A stretch of 64,000 nucleotides of DNA, taken from positions 43,325 to 107,324 of the forward strand of contig JAFEMH010006955.1 of the NCBI GenBank assembly GCA_022495995.1, read 5' to 3'. Made by a program: the position numbers and the translations under genes. The stretch is from Adenophora triphylla var. japonica (Eukaryota > Streptophyta > Magnoliopsida > Asterales > Campanulaceae). The notes under the pieces are model-generated. The model was not told the DNA's origin. It did no database searches and saw nothing but the letters and a program-made list of their open reading frames with translations. Positions 1 through 12,305 of this stretch are shown in pieces. Position 1 is the stretch's first letter. Every line of letters begins with the position of its first letter.

Positions 1-199
1 ATTATATGGGGTCAAAGGATTGATTTGATGGTATAGATTTAACTTAACAATCATCTCTACATATAGTCATCTAGATATTTAATATAATTCTTTCATCATT
101 ATAATTGATCTGTACAATTTAGATCATTTTAATTCAGTAGTATGTATAGTTTTATTATGCAAGTGAAGATGTTTCGTGAATGGTTTTTCATATGGAGAG
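1..199. other. AT-rich flank, no gene seen
   Basis: Short AT-rich sequence left of the first LTR. No ORF, repeat or known motif stands out. It is the insertion flank of Copia-A. The last five bases (gagag) do not match the five bases after the other LTR (gagtt), so no clean target-site duplication is visible. Confidence 0.5.
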
Positions 200-1429
200 T
201 GAAAGGCCCTTTGTTAATATGCAGATGATCAGATAGCTATGGTATTGGCTTAGCTGTCAGATGATAGTTGAATTGTGCAGCGTAATAAGAGAGATTTGAA
301 ATAATGGTAGGACAACAAACACAAAGAAATAATGCAAGTGTGTGAATGTGATTGCAAAAATATAATAACACAGAGAATTTAAAGTGGTTCAGAGTTCACT
401 CCTCCTACATCCACCCCCACTGTCAAACTTGACAAGTGAGATCAATTTTATTATAATCTTTAATCAACAAAAATTACAAATGATTGATTCAGGCAAGTTC
501 CTTGAACTTCCTCTTCCTAATTAGTACAGTCAACTAGGGATACACTTAAAGTACAGTCTTAATTGTTTTTACAACTTGAAGTACAGTCTCAAGATTTTAC
601 AAAATAACTAATACACTCAAAGTACGAGTCTTGAGTGATTACAAACGATTCTACACCTAAAGTACAGTCTTAGGTTTTGGGGTTTGTGAATTAACACACT
701 TTGGGGTTGTTTGTTGTTGGTGAAGAGGTTTAGGGGTGAAGGTTTTGGTTTGGAACGGGGTTTTAAAGGTGAGGATTGGTGTGTGTGTGTGTGGATTACG
801 GGAGGTGTGTGTGGGTGTGTGGAAAGGGTTTTTGGTAGGAAAATGAGTATTTTTCAGTGGTTTTGTTAGGGGAAGAACTCCTCTATTTATACCCTTCAAT
901 GTAGCCGTTGGAATATGACTGCGGCTACATTAATGAGCTTTGACTGGTCTTTGTCCCACTTGTCCACATGCGGGTCTTCATGAGTCGCTTGAGGCATGAG
1001 CTTGAACCGAGAACTTCTAGAAGGTCTTGAGTGGTCTTCATTGGTCTTCATTGATGGACTTGATAGGCATGTGAAGATGCGGGATCTAACTTGGTTGAGT
1101 TTGTGGTAACATGGTGTGAGCGGGGAGATGGTGTCGAGGGGCTGAAGTCATAGCTGTCGAGATCATGGCAAGGCTTAGCTATCGAGAGAGGATCTCTAAT
1201 AAGGACCGAGATGCACTTGATGATCTTGATGACTTAGAGAGTGACTATGATTCATGTTTTTGATTGATTGTAAACATTGTATAAGGGAGAATCATAACTG
1301 TCGAGACTCATAGCTATCAAAGTGAAGAATTATGACTGATTACATCTTTTGATATAAACCCTGTTCTATATATATATTCCTTTATCAAAACCAACTAACT
1401 AAGACATTGATCAAAGTTAGGTCCTAACA
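200..1429 (-). repeat. 3' LTR of Copia-A
   Basis: Begins tgaaaggccc and ends ggtcctaaca on the plus strand, the reverse complement of a TG...CA LTR. It pairs with 16599-17801 and with 44918-46110. Inside are several spaced copies of a 'aagtacagtct' motif (about 540-680) that recur in all three LTR copies, and a minus-strand TATA box near 883-891. It is clearly diverged from the 5' LTR, notably at 700-830 and 970-1120. Confidence 0.93.
883..891 (-). promoter_or_regulatory. TATA box of the Copia-A 3' LTR
   Basis: Reads TATAAATAG on the minus strand, the same word and LTR position as in Copia-B (45430-45438). A TATA box mid-LTR is expected at the U3/R boundary. Confidence 0.6.
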
Positions 1430-1447
1430 ATTTCCCCCTTTTTGGTA
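1430..1447 (-). other. Polypurine tract of Copia-A
   Basis: In the sense direction AAAAAGGGGGAAAT lies directly against the TG of the 3' LTR. A purine run in this position primes plus-strand DNA synthesis in LTR retrotransposons. Confidence 0.75.
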
Positions 1448-1727
1448 AAGGAAGATTTATTTAGAACATGTTTTCACAATTGATAAGAGAAATAATAAAA
1501 GAAGTAATCCAAGGAATCATATCGAGCAAGGTAATCAAAATGATATTGAATACTTGGAATTAATCTCGGGATGAGAAGAGTTCACAAAATGCTTGTCATA
1601 CAACCGAGGCAAACATAACATATTGTTTTTAACCAAAAAAAATTGTTCCATAACAAATACAATTATTCATCGCCCAATTGATCATAGAATTCATCTCTTT
1701 CTTGCACGGTGATAGAATCGATTTCTT

Positions 1728-4700
1728 TCATCCTCTAGCTCTCTTCTCATTTCGAGGCTCAACTCCTCTAGAAGAACTCATTGTTCCATTCCCAGGACAT
1801 CCTTTCATCATACTTGAAGTATTTGTCTTCCTTTGACTTCGCTGAGATCTTTTAAAGGGCATTTGATCATTTCGATTCTCATTGTGCCCCACAAATGTTT
1901 CTTCTTGTTCCTGGTTTTCTTGTTCTTCAAGGGCACACTTTGGATTGATCTGGTTGTGGTAGGGCGATACTTGAGCATTAGTGAAGGAATGAGTGAATTG
2001 CCGAGGAGGGTTGGAAACTATAGGGGATGGAAATATTGTTGGAGAGTCTTGATCGGGGCTTGAGGGAGCATCATTATCACTATCATCATCATCATTTGTC
2101 GAGTCCGAGGAAAGATCAATAACGATTACGCTCTGCTTTGGTGACGGCAATGGAAGATCTGAATTCTTTGATCTCGGGAATAGAGACCAAGTCTTTGAAA
2201 TGAGAGTTTTCATTGGGTGAGGTGAAGTTAATAGGATCTACGGTGATGAAGGGTGAAAGGTAGGGCTCAATTCTGGATTAAGAGTTGGGGAAAAGATGTT
2301 GACGGTTTTGCTTAATAAAAGCATAATGGCACACTTTTGTTCAAACAGTGAAAGGAAAAGTGTTTTTGCAAGGTCAATGCACGGGGTGAAGACTAAACCC
2401 TTTGGCATATACAAGCATGAATTGAGTGATGGAGAGATGAGTTGGTGAAAAGAACTTCCCAATCAAGAAGAGTATTGGGAGTGATGAACTTTGGGAAGGA
2501 TGGGATTTGATGAACAAAGTTGGAGGTGGATGAGGTTCTTGACACTTTGCCACTTTTTCATAGGCAAAGAAAACTAACCCTGCAAGGTTTCTTGCTACCA
2601 CAATCAAACCATTTCTTGACAGTTCCCGAGAATTTTGGATAGGTGAAGGGATTTGCTATTTACGGGATGTGAGTTACATGGGGTAACCTTGTCCTTCTTT
2701 GCTTTGATGGAAGACATAGAGAAATCAATGCCACGGCTAAGCATCCAAGGTTCCCTTTTGGGAAGGAAGGATTGATTTGGATTTGGAGGAATAGAATGAC
2801 TTGGAGGCGTGAGGTTTTCAAGGAATGGGATCACTATCGATATGTCTTGACCTTGTCCGGCCCAGTATTGGACTTTGTGGAGAGGCTTCAAAAAGGTTCA
2901 TTTTCGGGAATTGGAGAAGTTGGCTTGGAAGGTGCGAGAGGGTTGGGTTGAAATGGTTGGGATTGACTCGGAGGTTTGGCCAAGACTTTGATTAAGAGAG
3001 AGTGAAGTGAATTGAGATTTAAGGAGATTCAAGGCTGCCCTTACTTCACTTTTGGCCAACCTTTTCTCAAGGATAGCTATCATAGCTTCCTCATTTTCTT
3101 GAGTTCCATCAAGCACAAGGCCTTTGCAAGCATTCACAATTGATTCTCCTTTTGAGACAAGAATGGGATTAATCTCAACTCCAACCTTCTTGAGATTTTG
3201 AATGACCTTAGAAGTATTATCAAGATTCCCCCTTTCAATTTCAACGGTTGGGGCGGGATCATTTACGAGTTCGGTCTCGGGAATGGAAGGGAAGGTATGG
3301 CTATCTACATTCATAGTTTGTCACCTTGGGGTTTCTAGATGACTCACCTGGTCCACTTCTTTTCTTCATTAACCTAAGTCGAGTTCATCTAGGGCCACTA
3401 CTGATTCTTCCTCACTTAGAATATCCTTAAGATACAAAAGAACGGCCTTTTCGGTGTCGGGGTTTCCATCCAACTCAATAGCCTCAATTGCTCTCAGGAT
3501 TTTAGCTAACTGTTGAGGTTGGGTAGTGGGGATATTCTCATCAATGTTCCCCCTTAAAGGTTGCTTATCTAATGGTTCTTTGAGATTGAGGATAGCTTGA
3601 TGGGTGATTGATGACTGAGTGGGTGTGGATGACTTATCCACTCTTGGACTGACAGAAGTGGATTTTGGGGAAATGGAAGGGGTAGATATTTTGGTTTTCT
3701 TTGATTTGGGAGCTTTCTTTTCAAGTTTTCTTTTCTTTGGTAATGATTTAGAAGGAATGGTTAAGGAGGATTGTACCTTGGATCTGGTAGGTATGTCATT
3801 TGGAGGATAGCCTGAGAGGTTGCTTTCCTTTGTGAAGGGTTTTGGATAGGGCAAGAGCTACCTGAAGCTCTTGAGGATCTATGTTAGCATCACCGACATC
3901 ATCTTGATCCATAGTGTCAACCTCATGGCTATCAACATCACCTCTTTCTTCAACATTCTTAGCATGGGTGTCGGAGATGGTTCCTTCACCGTCGCCCATC
4001 GGATCATCCTTGCTTTTGCTCTTTTTGCTAGGAGATACCACAGTCCTTTTTAGCACTCCAGTTTTCTTGACATTGGTCTTTACTCCTCTTTTTATTCTCC
4101 TACTTGTAGCCAAAGCTATCAACTCTTTCCAATGATTAAGCTTTATTCTTGTTTCTTCAAGCATCTTTTCTTGGGCTTCTTTGAAACTTTCAAGTGCTCA
4201 TATCATCTCGGCCTCTCATAACAATTCCTTTCTTTTGTTTCAATGAAAAGGTTCTTTCATTGAAACATCTTGTCTCTGACGGCTTCACTGTCTTCACCAT
4301 TTCTTGGATAGAGCGGGTTTGAGCTTTGGAATTAGAACTTCAAGAATTCCACTCATGAATTTGAAGTTGTTCATCCTTCCACCTTGCTTCTTGAATTTGA
4401 GAGTAGAGGATGAGGCTGCAAGTTGGAAATTGTGGAGAAGGACAATGCACCAATTTGTATCCTTGGTCATTAGGTGAGCATCTGCTTCCACTCATTTGAT
4501 CCCATTTGGTCAAATGAGGATTGCTTGCCATCAATGGCTTTGTTGACCACATCCATCGGTGTTGACTTGAAGATATCATCTTTGTTTTTCACCATAGCTT
4601 TGTCTTGAACGGCTTTGAAGTCGGTGATTTTAACACCAAGAAATTTTTCATATCTTTGTCTTTAATCTTTCGATCCTCTATCCCATATATTTTTCACAAG

Positions 4701-4995
4701 ATCTTCTTTATTTGGGATTCCATAGACATCACTAACCATTTCTTGAGTGATAGTTATCTCTACATTTTCTATGGTGGCGGTTATTGAATTATCTTCATTG
4801 TTTCTTCTTCCTACCAAATAAATTTCTCTGCCATAGTTCTTCATAAATTGGGGGTTTAGCTCCCATAAAATCAAGTAATTCATTTACCTCAAGAAGTTCT
4901 TTGATGAGGATTCCAACTTCGAGTCATAGAAGTTGGGTTTGATGAAGTAACCATGAGCATCCGGGTACATTGCTTTTAGATGATGCCATTGATGC
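1728..4995 (-). pseudogene. Third ORF region of Copia-A (envelope-like position), frameshifted
   Basis: Successive minus-strand ORF pieces run 4883-4662, 4164-3796, 3854-3369, 3314-2898 and 2213-1728, apparently from one long reading frame broken by indels. A likely start is the ATG near 4990 (MASSKSNVPG). The first piece contains a 'NPQFMKNYGREIYLVGRR...ITITQEMVSDVYGIP' type pattern, which resembles the putative plant transposon protein domain found in extra ORFs of plant retroelements. The later pieces are rich in Lys, Ser and Pro with basic clusters (KKRKLEKK) and acidic runs (DDDDSDND), with no transmembrane segment I would trust. Function is unknown; the position matches the envelope-like ORF of Sireviruses, but sequence alone does not show an envelope role. 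Confidence 0.5.
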
Positions 4996-6622
4996 TTGAA
5001 AAAGAATTAGGGTTGGAGAAATACGATGGTAGATTGGAGAGGGAAAGAGAAGAAATTTAAACGAGGGTTAAGGAAATAGGAATTTTGGTGATTGCGAAGA
5101 GAGAGAGAGATAAATGATGAGTGGAGAGTGGGTTTTAATGAGCATTGGGGGTTTCAAAGTTAAGTAAGTGTTCATATGAACAGTGGTTTACCCTTCCCCA
5201 CGTTGAGACATTAATTCCCACAAAACACAAGAAGAACATTCTCTTTTTCAAGGAGATTTGCAGTGGAAGAGGCGGCGAAGGAAGTGACAATTGTGAGCAA
5301 TTAACACGATCAAATCACTTAAAGTTTGCTTTAACCTAGCTGTTGAAAGAAATCTCGATTAAGTCTAGTTTGAATGATGATGGTCGTACGAGATAGCTAG
5401 GTGAAAATTTGCCTATAAAACAATGAAAACTTCAGAGGAAAATTATTCGATTGATTTACAAACACAAATGGGAAGATTTTCTTCAAAGTTTAATCCAAAG
5501 GTTATGGCTCAAACAGCAAAACAATTGGTCTTTGGGAAATATTGTGAGGATGATTTGATGAGTGATGAGATGGAGATAGAGAGAGAGACTTTCAATATTG
5601 TTGAAAGTTCGAGAGAGTGAATGATAAGGGTAAGAACAAGAGAGTGAGAGTTGATGAAGACATACGAGATGTCAGGCGAGGTAGCTGTCGGAGAGAAAGA
5701 TTGACAGTAGAGAGGGAGAAGGAATAAGGCTTTTTGGGAAAACAATTAAAGTTGATCAAGGAGAGTCAAGTAAGGGAAGGAGTAAGGTAGAAAGGGTATA
5801 TACATTGGGGGAGTTGGTTAAGCAAGACGAGCTCGCATGCCTATGGAGAGGGCTTAGGCCGTCAAGAAGAAGGTTGAGCAAGATAAGCTTTATACACCTG
5901 TGAGCAGGATTCACTCTCTCCGGGAGTTGGTTTGTTGGAAGGGAGAGGAGATAACTTTGCTGAAGTGCATGTATCTCCTTCTTCAACAATATCATACCTA
6001 TTCAACCAAAGTTATGCCAGGTTGTTTTAGCCCTGTCAGAGTTCCAGCTGTGGAGAGAGAAGAGTCAAGAGCTAGCCAACCATTTGCTGTTGCTGGGAAT
6101 GGTTCTTATTCTGGAGATTTCAGCTTTGTGACACCAATGGAGGGTTTGCTTCAACCTTATGATGCAGTTGAAGAATGGTGGCCATGGAGAGCAAGTCCTT
6201 CTCTTCAATATTCAAATCACTTCAATTGATCCTTCTCGGAGAGGCACCCAGTATGGTTGCAAAGGTATCATCAGACCTTGCAGTCTACTCAGGAGGCTAG
6301 GTGTGAAGGAATGAGTGCTGGTGGAGGATCTGGAGAGACAGTGACATTTCCTAAGAATGTCTGACAGCTAAGGTAAAGATTTGAAGAGGAGAGCTGGTTC
6401 TGGAGATTGTTTGGTTTTAAGGAAGTTTTTGGTGAGTGAATGCAGATGAAAGAGAGAGGGATTTCATAGTTTGTTGTATGTTTTTGTTTTTGTTTTTGTT
6501 TTTCATGACTTTTGCATAGATAGCTATCAGAAATGTTTTTGAGGGAATAGCTGTCTGGCTTCATTGTGACAGCATTGCCCTGAATTATGTAAGCCTCCTT
6601 TTTATTTATGAAGAACAACCTT
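4996..6622. other. Spacer between RNase H and third ORF of Copia-A
   Basis: About 1.6 kb without a clear retroelement gene. It holds GA-rich stretches (5095-5115, 5575-5720) and a TTTTTG run near 6481-6502. A plus-strand ORF at 5900-6229 has gene-like composition (Trp, Pro and Gly scattered, no low complexity) but I do not recognise it. It runs antisense to the element and could be a captured fragment or chance. Confidence 0.4.
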
Positions 6623-7240
6623 TTATTTTGGCATGTTTATCATTCCAAGCATAGCTCTTAAAAGCTCAAATCTCTTTTCATCCATTGCTTTTGTAAGAAT
6701 ATCAGAGACATTATCCTCAGTACAAACTTTTGCAAGGTTGATATTCCCTTTTTCAACATGGTCTCTGATGAAGTGATGTCTGACCTCAATATGCTTTGTT
6801 TTTGAGTGTTGGACAGGGTTTTCTGTCATGGCAATAGTACTTGAGTTATCACAGAAGATGGGAATGTTGGATAATTCAATTCCAAAGTCTTGAAGTTGAC
6901 TTTTAAGATAGAGAATTTGATAACAACACAAGCCTCGCAAAGAATATACTCAAATTTCACTGTTGAGGTGGCTACCGAGGTTTGCTTTTTGCTTGACCAT
7001 GAAATAATTCTTGATCCAATAAACCGGCATCCACCACTTGTGGATTTTCTATCTAGATTGCATCCAAGCATAGTCGAGTCAAGGAATCCAATTAGAGAGA
7101 ATGGGGATTCAAGGGATACCACAAGCCATAATCGTGGGTTCCTTTGAGATATCTCAAAATTCTCTTGACACAGAGAGATGAGATTCCTTGGGATTTGCTT
7201 GAAATCTAGCACGTAGACGACACTCAAACATAATGTCAGT
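6623..7240 (-). pseudogene. RNase H domain of Copia-A pol
   Basis: Minus-strand frames 7227-6826 and 6940-6623 together give a copia-type RNase H. 'LDRKSTSGGCRFIGSRIISW' and 'SSKKQTSVATSTVKFEYI' correspond to the usual DxKSTSG / SWSSKKQ / A-EYIA stretch, followed by 'DNSSTIAMTENPVQHSKTKHIEVRHHF' (the D-N-x-SAI and KHI-RHHFIRD motifs) and an 'ILTKAM' end. The two pieces are in different frames (shift near 6900). It ends with a stop just before 6623. The enzyme removes the RNA strand during reverse transcription; this copy cannot be translated whole. Confidence 0.85.
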
Positions 7241-7250
7241 CTTGAAGTTG

Positions 7251-8067
7251 TTACATAAAGGAGAGATCCAATGTAACTTCGTAAAGTGTTGGATTTACAC
7301 TTTGACCATCTGGATCAGCATGGAGTTTGGTTGTGGTTGACAAAGGAGTTTTGGCAGGGGAAGCAGTTTGCATGTCAAACTTCTTGATCATATCCCTTGT
7401 ATATTTAGCTTGGTTAATGAAGATTCCTTCCTTCATTTGCTTGACTTGAAGGCCCAAGAAGAAAGTGAGCTCACCAATCATGCTCATTTCAAACTGGTCT
7501 TTCATAATATCCCCAAATTCAGTGCACAAGTCCTCATTTGATGAGCCAAAAATGATGTCATCAACATAGACTTGGATGAGCAATCGATCATCTCCATATT
7601 TCTTGATAAACAAAGTGTTATCAATATGGCCCTTGGTAAATCCTTTGCCAAGGAGATATCTAGATAGGGTATCATACCAAGCTCTTGGTGCTTGTTTAAG
7701 CCCATACAATGCTTTGTCCAATTTATATACATGATTAGGAAACTTTGGGTGCTCAAATCCAGGGGGTTGAGATACAAAAACCTTTTCATTTAAGACTCCA
7801 TTCAGAAATGCACTCTTGACATCCATCTCGGAATACTTTCATCTTCTTGAATGAAGCATAGGCAAGGAATAGCCTTATAGCTTCAAGTCTTGCAACAAAA
7901 AGTGCAAAAGTCTCATCATAGTCAATACCTTCTTCTTGTCTCGTATCCTTGAGCAACCGCCTAGCTTTGTTTCTTACTACAACACCTTCTTCATTCATCT
8001 TATTTCTAAAAACCCATCTTGTTCCAATGACGCTTTGGTTTCTTGGTTTAGGAACAAGTTGCCACAC
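7251..8067 (-). pseudogene. Reverse transcriptase of Copia-A
   Basis: The RT begins in the frame 8067-7786 ('WQLVPKP...GTRWVFRNKMNEEG', then 'DYDETFA') and continues in another frame at 7826-7251 ('[18 protein letters not shown]', '[19 protein letters not shown]', and the catalytic YVDD in '[13 protein letters not shown]'). These are diagnostic copia RT motifs. The catalytic aspartates are present, but a frameshift near 7800-7830 separates the fingers from the palm, and the link to RNase H is also broken near 7250. The stretch '[21 protein letters not shown]' matches the family's connection region. Confidence 0.9.
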
Positions 8068-8109
8068 TTTGTTCCTTTCAAACCGGCTCTAATTCTTCTT
8101 CCATGGCTT

Positions 8110-9548
8110 CTATCCGGGCCAAGATCTCGGGAGTGCTTCACTTATTTTCTTTGGTTCCACTTGGGATATGAATGCACTCATGAGAAAAGGAATGTTATCT
8201 GGAACTGGGGTTTTATCAATTTGAAGGCTGATGTATAGATCTTTATTTGGTGGAATGATGTGAGTAATGGTGGATTCATCATTGGTTTTGGGAGGAGAAA
8301 GAGGATTATTGGATGGAGATGGAAGGTGGCTAGTAGATGGATTACATGAAGAATTTGGATGGCTGTCAGCTAAGGAAGGATTTTGGGAGATGTCAGTCAA
8401 GGGATGACCATTTATTTGAGTATTCTCTTCCTCATCATTTGGATTGGAAGTGGGAGTGATTGATGTTGACTTGGTTGGCTGGATTGGTTGATGATGGGAG
8501 TGGGATTGGTCATGGCTATCTGGCACAGGATGGCTGTCAGATGAATTTCTTGGAACCATGTATGGAAGATTTGATGAATCTTGTTCATGATGGAGAACAG
8601 TTGAATCAAGAATGGGAGATGCTTCAGGGAGATTATCTAGGTTTCCCAAACCTTCATCAAAATCACACAATTCAGTTACACCTTGATCATTGTTTTCATC
8701 AAAGTTAACATGAATTGATTCTTCCACAACAAGTCTTCTTTTGTTGTAAACTCTATAAGCTTTGCTTGTGTTAGAGTATCCAAGAAAGATTCCTTCATCA
8801 CATTTGGAGTCAAATTTGTCCAAATTGTTCTTGCCATTGTTGTGAATGAAGCATCTACTTCCAAAACTGTGAAAGTAGGAAATGGTAGGAACTTTGTCAT
8901 TCCATAATTCATATGGAGTCTTCTTATGGAATTTGTTGATTAGTGTTTTATTTTGAACATACACAAAGCAGAGTGACAGCCTTCACCCCAAAAATACTTT
9001 GGGAGATTGTGTTCGACAAAGCATTGTTCTTGCCGCCTCACAAATTGTTCTGTTTCTTCCTTTCAAAGAACACCATTTTGTTGGGGTGTTCTTGGGGCTG
9101 AAAAATTGTGATCAATACCTTTTGAATCACAATATTCTTCTACTCCTGTGTTCTCAAATTCCTTTCCATGATCAGATCTGATCTTGACAATGGAAGTCCC
9201 TTTTTTATTTTGAATTTTATTGAACAGCTTTGTTAGACAGCTAAGGGTGTCACTTTTGGATTCAAGAAGAATGATCCAAGTGAATCTGGTGTAGTCATCA
9301 ACCACAACTAGGGAGTATCTCTTTCCTCCTAAAGATCTAGTCCTTATGGGTCCAAAGAGATCCATATGAAGTAGTTTAATAGGTCTTGAGGTGTCCAATC
9401 TGGTCTTGGGCTTGAATAAAGATCTCTTTTGCTTTCCACATTGGCATGCTTTGCAAAGTTTATCCTTCTTGAATGGGATCTTTGGTATGCCTCTGACTAG
9501 ATTAGAATTTGCAAGCTTGGAGATGGTTTTATGGTTAAGGTGAGCCAA
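8110..9548 (-). pseudogene. Integrase of Copia-A
   Basis: The N-terminal zinc-finger/GAG-pre-integrase part and the catalytic core lie at 9548-9063: 'HLNHKTISKLANSNLVRGIP', 'CKACQCGKQKR', 'LLHMDLFGPI' (first catalytic Asp), 'VVVDDYTRFTWI', 'IRSDHGKEFEN' (second Asp) and 'APRTPQQNGV'. The frame then shifts near 9050-8965 around the third catalytic residue. The C-terminal part (8964-8110) has 'KKTPYELWNDKVPTISYFHSFG', 'FLGYSNTSKAYRVYN' and a long Ser/Pro/His-rich linker to RT. It would insert the element's cDNA into the genome; this copy is broken. Confidence 0.88.
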
Positions 9549-9557
9549 TCTTTTGTG

Positions 9558-9977
9558 TCATAGCCATGACATATCAGATTGATTGAAAGACAGAAGGCAG
9601 TGATCATTTGAGGATTCCACAATCTCTAAGTTTAAGCAATAGAGATTTCCTTTTCTTGATCCAGTCAGAATGACTTTATTGCTTTTATCTTTAACAGTAC
9701 ATTTATCCTTAGTGCAAACAACATGAAATCCCTTATCACAGATTTGACTGATGCTAATCAAATTGTGTTTGAGACCCTCTACATAAGACACATTTGTAAA
9801 AATGATATCTTTTGTAATAAGATTTCCTGATCCTTTGACCTTAGCTTGGGAATTGTCACCAAAGGTTACATTTGGACCATTTTTAGGGGTATATTGTTGC
9901 AACCAGTCTTTATTGAAGGTCATATGTCTACTACAACCACTATCTAAATACCAGAGTCCTTTCTTGGATACCTGCAA
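9558..9977 (-). pseudogene. Protease domain of Copia-A
   Basis: The retropepsin-like domain reads 'KGLWYLDSGCSRHMTF' with D-S-G as the active site, then 'VTFGDNSQAKVKGSGNL' and 'NVSYVEGLKHNLISISQICD', all typical of copia proteases. The domain matches Copia-B 48563-48830 closely. A stop codon and a candidate short intron lie between it and the upstream gag frame (see the matching entry in Copia-B). Confidence 0.88.
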
Positions 9978-12305
9978 AACAAAAAGTAAGTTTTATGGTA
10001 CCCCTTTTTATTCTTTTGGGTCCAAAGGATTAGTTTTTCTTTGGAACCCTAGCTTTGTTCATTGATCCCTTTTTGAAGAACTGGTTTAGGGTATGGTAAT
10101 ATGACATGATTTGCATCATGTAAGGTGTAAGGACAGTGGATTGGGATGGATTGAAGAAGTGGTTTGGGTTATTGTATTGGGGTTGAAACTGAAAGTTATT
10201 TGAATAGGATGATCTGGGAGAGTCATTTTGACTTGCATGACTTCTTCCATTTGAGTACTGTCATTGAGGTTTTTGTTGTTTGGTGTATCTATTTTTGTTA
10301 TAGAATCTTTGTTTCCTTGGGGTTCTTTGTTGTTTGGAAGATTTTGGTTGTCTGTCAGGCCTTGGCTGTCTGTCAGGCCTTCGTCAGCCTGTCAAACCTT
10401 GGCTGTCTGTTAGGACTTGACTGACTAGCACATTTTTGCAGCTTGACTTCTTCCTGTATATTGGCCCCTTTTTGAACCCAAATATACTTGCTTCCTTGAA
10501 TTTTACTTGGTCCTTCCTTTGACTGACTAGGACCAACCAAGATTACCTTTGATTTTCCTTTGGTTTGAACATGATAGGTTTGAGCTTGATAGCTGCCAGA
10601 GCTTAGACTTTCTAGAACCATTTTTTCAATGGCCTTTTCACCAGTGGGAGGAGTGTACACCTTTAGTGTAGGATTATCAGCACCAATCCCTGTTTTTTCA
10701 CTGGGATGTCTTTGGGTGTAGGTGAAAAGGGATAATGCTTTGCTTGACATGTTCCATGAATCTATTTTATTTTTAAGAGCCTCATTTTCTTTTTCAAGAA
10801 TTATGAGTCTTTGACAGTTTTCTTGAGTACTGGATGCCTCAGCTGTCAGATCCATGTTTTGTTTTTCAAGCAGGAAGCATTGATCTCTTAGCCCTTGACA
10901 GGCTTTCTCAAGCTCAGAATTGGTTTTTGTGAGGGTGTCAATGGTTGCGGTTTGGGAAAGGTTCTCATTGACCAGTGAAGCAAAGCTAGTTTTTTGTTTT
11001 TTGGTTTGAATTAAAAGAGTGCAAACTAATTGTTTGAAACCATCAATATTTAAAGAGTTAAAATCATGTACCTCTTTTAGTTCATCTCAAAGCAGAAGTG
11101 CTTCCATTTCTTCCTCATTGTCTCGATTCTTCCTCATTGTCCGATTCTTCCTCATCTTCACTATAAGGCATAGCATGGCCTCTTCTCCTTCATTGTCGAA
11201 TCATCACTTGACACATACTCTTCATCACCGAATTTTGATGAATCGCCTATCATAACTTGCTCCTTGTTTTTGTCATTTTTATTTTTGGAACAATTGAAGC
11301 GCTTGCACTGAACCGTGAATGATCTCTTTGAGTAAGTCAATTTCTTAGCCGTCTGATTGTCCCTAGGTTTCCTTGGTTCAGACAATCGATGAGTAATGTC
11401 CTTGCTTTCCACGCTTGAAGCAATCAATTGTCTTCATGTAGTCAGTCTTGTTGAGAATTAGATGTGGAAGGGTTGTATTTTTGTCAAAAGATTTCTTTTG
11501 AAATTTCATGGCATTTCTGATACCATGGATATGAGACTTGGAATGTCTTCTTGAGAGATCCGTTTGTCGACGTGTTTGGAGCTAATGTTTATCTTTTTGA
11601 AGGGCATTGTTGACAATGGTCACAATGTCTTGGTGAGTGATTGGTTTGTGGGCCAGTTTCTTGAGCGAGTTAAGGCTAAAGTTTGTGAAATGGTAGGAAC
11701 CGGTTGAATTTTTATCATACCTTCCAGCTCATAAGCTTCAAGCTTTCCAAAATACCGTGCTCAACCGTCATTGTGCTCCATTCGTATCCTTCTCTAATAG
11801 GTAATGCTACCTTTTCATATTCTTGTGGGAGATTAGAATATATCTTGAGGCAGAGATCTTGTTGTTCAAAGGTTTTTCCATGGTCAGCAATAGATCTAAC
11901 AAGGTTTTCAAACCTTGGTGGAGCAGCACTCACTTTTTCTCCAGGATAGAACTTGAAGTTGTCTATTTGCCTAAGCAAGTTATACAAATTTTGTGTCCTG
12001 ACACTGGTGTGTTTAGTGAACTTAGTTTGAATGAGAGTCCATGCTGATCTGGCATTTGGTTCCTTAGCAATTTCTTGTGCTAGTGAGTCATTTACACTCT
12101 TTTGAAGAATGTTTTTGACTTTTAAGTTTGCACCGATTAATTGCTTTTCGCATCTCACCATGTTTCTGGGGATTTGATCTTACTAGGTCCTCCATCAATA
12201 CAAATTTGAGTTGGGTAGGACACTTCATTCTCTAGAACATACCAGTTCCATATATTGTTTGCATCAAGGTATGTTTTTATTTTTGATGCATAGATCTCAA
12301 AAGAT
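9978..12305 (-). pseudogene. Gag of Copia-A (main part), frameshifted
   Basis: Minus-strand frames 12161-11715, 11427-11161 and 10855-10373 align in order with the better preserved gag of Copia-B. The first is the UBN2-type gag core ('AKEPNARSAWTLIQTKFTKH', 'LYNLLRQIDNFKFYPGEKVS', 'DHGKTFEQQDLCLKIYSNLPQEYEKVALPI'). A CCHC knuckle region follows near 11380-11440 but is mutated. The gag N-terminus lies beyond the CACTA-1 insert at 16474-16529. Gag forms the particle and binds RNA. Confidence 0.85.
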
